NCBI GenBank assembly: GCA_015492755.1
Contig: WGEM01000466.1
Span: forward strand, 1-5,797
Reading direction: 5' to 3'
From: Gemmatimonadota bacterium
GTDB taxonomy: Bacteria > Gemmatimonadota > Gemmatimonadetes > Longimicrobiales > Gaopeijiaceae
DNA: 5,797 nt
Position 1 is the stretch's first letter, and each line of letters begins with the position of its first letter. The translations under genes were made by a program, and so were the position numbers. Of this stretch, positions 4,367 to 5,797 are shown one piece after another. The notes beneath the pieces are model-generated. The model was not told the DNA's origin. It searched no databases and was given only the letters and a program-made list of their open reading frames with translations.

Positions 4367-5797
4367 ACGAGCTGCCCTACACCGTCCTGGTCACCGACAA
4401 GGTTTCCGCCTCGGGATTGGCTCCGCTCCTGAACGACGAGCGATTCGAAGTGGTGCGCGCGGACGACTCCTCGGAGCCCGGGTTCACGGAGGCGCTGGCA
4501 CGGGCGCACGGGCTCATCGTGCGGAGTGCCACGAAGGTGACCCGGACGCTCCTGGAGGGGGCGCCCCACCTGAGGGTGGTGGGCCGCGCAGGTGTGGGCG
4601 TGGACAACATCGACCTGAACGCCGCCACCGAGCGGGGGGTGGCGGTCATCAACGCCCCGGCGGGCAACACGGTTTCGGCCGCCGAGCTCACGCTGGCGCT
4701 CCTCCTGGCGCTGGCGCGCCGCATCCCCGAGGCGGACGCGTCCATGCGTCGCGGCGAGTGGGCGCGGTCGCGCTTCAAGGGCGTGGAACTCCGCGGCAAG
4801 ACGCTGGGGTTGGTGGGTGCGGGCCGCATCGGGGGCGCGGTGGCGCGCCGCTGCCAGGCCTTCGGGATGCGCGTGGTGGCCTACGACCCCTACCTCACCG
4901 AGGAGCGCGCCGAGAGCCTGCGCATCGAGCGGGCGGAGCTGGACCGGGTGGTGAAGGAGGCGGACGTGCTCTCTCTCCACGTGCCCCTCACCGAAGATAC
5001 CCGCGGGCTCATCGGTGCGGAGCGCCTGGCGCGGATGAAGTCCACGGCGTTTGTCATCAACGTGGCGCGGGGCGGGGTGGTGGACGAGGATGCGCTGGCC
5101 GAAGCGCTCCGGGAAGGTCGTATCGCCGGGGCTGCGGTGGACGTCTTCGCGGCGGAACCGCTACCGCCCGACAGCCCGCTCCGGAATGCGCCCAACACCG
5201 TGCTCACACCCCACCTGGGCGCGTCCACCGTGGAGGCGCAGGAGCTGGTGGCGGTGGAGATCGCGGAAGCGGTGCGTGCGGCGCTGGCGGAGGGGGATCT
5301 CTCCCGGGCGCTCAACGCCCCTCAGATCAGCGGCGAAGCCCTCCGGGAGCTGGCCCCCCTCTTCGAGCTGGGCACCCGCCTCGGTCGTCTGGCGCGCGCG
5401 CTGGAGCCGGGGGGAACACGGGGCGTGGAGGTGCGTTACGCTGGCGCCTCGGACGAGGCGCTGGAGCCGCTGGCGGCCTACGTCCTGGTGGGGCTCCTGG
5501 AGAAGGTGCTGGGCGCCGACCAGGTGAACTTCGTGAGCGCCGGTCGCCTCGCGGAGCAACGAGGGATCGGTGTCTCCCGCTCCAGCCTGGCCCGCCGCAC
5601 CGACTACAGCGAGTTCGTGGAAGTTGTGGTGAAGACCGACGACGGGGACTTCCGCGTGGCGGGAGCGGTCTTCGAGCCGGCCCACGCGCGGGTGGTCCGC
5701 ATCGGAGAGTACCATGTGGACGTGGCGCCGCAGGGCACGCTCCTGGTCCTTCGCAACCGCGACGTGCCCGGCGTCATCGGGCGGGTGGGGACGCTCC
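4363..5797 (+). CDS. serA: D-3-phosphoglycerate dehydrogenase, long form (3' end cut by window)
   Basis: Catalyses the NAD-dependent oxidation of 3-phosphoglycerate to 3-phosphohydroxypyruvate, the first step of serine synthesis. The visible 478 residues stay open to the window edge. An N-terminal substrate-binding part has RSATKVT (54-60) and GRAGVGVDNIDL (74-85). The NAD domain (about 98-290) has GAGRIG (152-157) with D175 ending the second strand. The catalytic set is complete: R236 in INVARGGVVDE, E265 in FAAEP and H284 in TPHLGAST. Residues from about 315 to 455 correspond to the allosteric/intervening domain of the long, mycobacterial-type enzymes. An ACT domain begins near 460 (LLVLRNRDVPGVIGRVGTL) and is cut off. 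Long forms run to about 525-530 residues, so roughly 50 are missing, simply because the window ends. The ACT domain suggests feedback by serine, though inhibition is not shown by sequence. It overlaps the upstream aminotransferase by 4 bp. Confidence 0.97.
   Translation, partial: MNELPYTVLVTDKVSASGLAPLLNDERFEVVRADDSSEPGFTEALARAHGLIVRSATKVTRTLLEGAPHLRVVGRAGVGVDNIDLNAATERGVAVINAPAGNTVSAAELTLALLLALARRIPEADASMRRGEWARSRFKGVELRGKTLGLVGAGRIGGAVARRCQAFGMRVVAYDPYLTEERAESLRIERAELDRVVKEADVLSLHVPLTEDTRGLIGAERLARMKSTAFVINVARGGVVDEDALAEALREGRIAGAAVDVFAAEPLPPDSPLRNAPNTVLTPHLGASTVEAQELVAVEIAEAVRAALAEGDLSRALNAPQISGEALRELAPLFELGTRLGRLARALEPGGTRGVEVRYAGASDEALEPLAAYVLVGLLEKVLGADQVNFVSAGRLAEQRGIGVSRSSLARRTDYSEFVEVVVKTDDGDFRVAGAVFEPAHARVVRIGEYHVDVAPQGTLLVLRNRDVPGVIGRVGTL

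Noticed and set aside
5051..5527. Long + strand frame inside serA in another reading frame
   Set aside because: The product is dominated by Arg, Trp, Ser and Pro. The overlapping serA frame carries the intact catalytic R236, E265 and H284 and explains the sequence.

Overview
The window is one end of a draft assembly from a high-GC bacterium (about 70% G+C by eye, strong G/C preference at third codon positions). It carries ordinary chromosomal genes, all on the + strand. The lineage cannot be fixed from this sequence. Gene content and style would fit Gemmatimonadota or a similar high-GC phylum, but that is a low-confidence guess. I see no phage, insertion sequence, CRISPR array, tRNA or rRNA.

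Positions 1-22 are not genomic. They match the inner end of an Illumina Nextera (Tn5) adapter, including the complete 19-bp mosaic end. The first natural base is therefore about 23, and the left edge is a contig end with untrimmed adapter. Positions 23-384 hold no convincing gene. They contain one strong GC-rich inverted repeat (225-255) and lead into the first gene.

Region A (436-3123) is a close-packed same-strand cluster: a thioredoxin-fold protein with a single-cysteine WCGD site (436-963), a membrane protein fused to a spermidine-synthase-like Rossmann domain (about 987-2594), and a zinc-dependent deoxycytidylate/cytidine deaminase-family enzyme (2608-3123). Short gaps suggest co-transcription, but no shared pathway is evident.

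Region B (3236-5797) is a serine-biosynthesis pair: a class V PLP-dependent aminotransferase (3236-4366), which overlaps by 4 bp a long-form D-3-phosphoglycerate dehydrogenase, serA (4363 to the window end, cut in its C-terminal ACT domain). Together they plausibly convert 3-phosphoglycerate to 3-phosphohydroxypyruvate and then to phosphoserine. The aminotransferase looks like the alanine-glyoxylate/serine-pyruvate branch of the fold rather than enterobacterial-type SerC. A 112-bp gap with a weak hairpin separates regions A and B.

Nothing here supports a previously undescribed system. The points most worth attention are the adapter remnant and the false proteins it creates, the non-classical aminotransferase paired with serA, and the altered glycine-rich loop in the spermidine-synthase-like protein.
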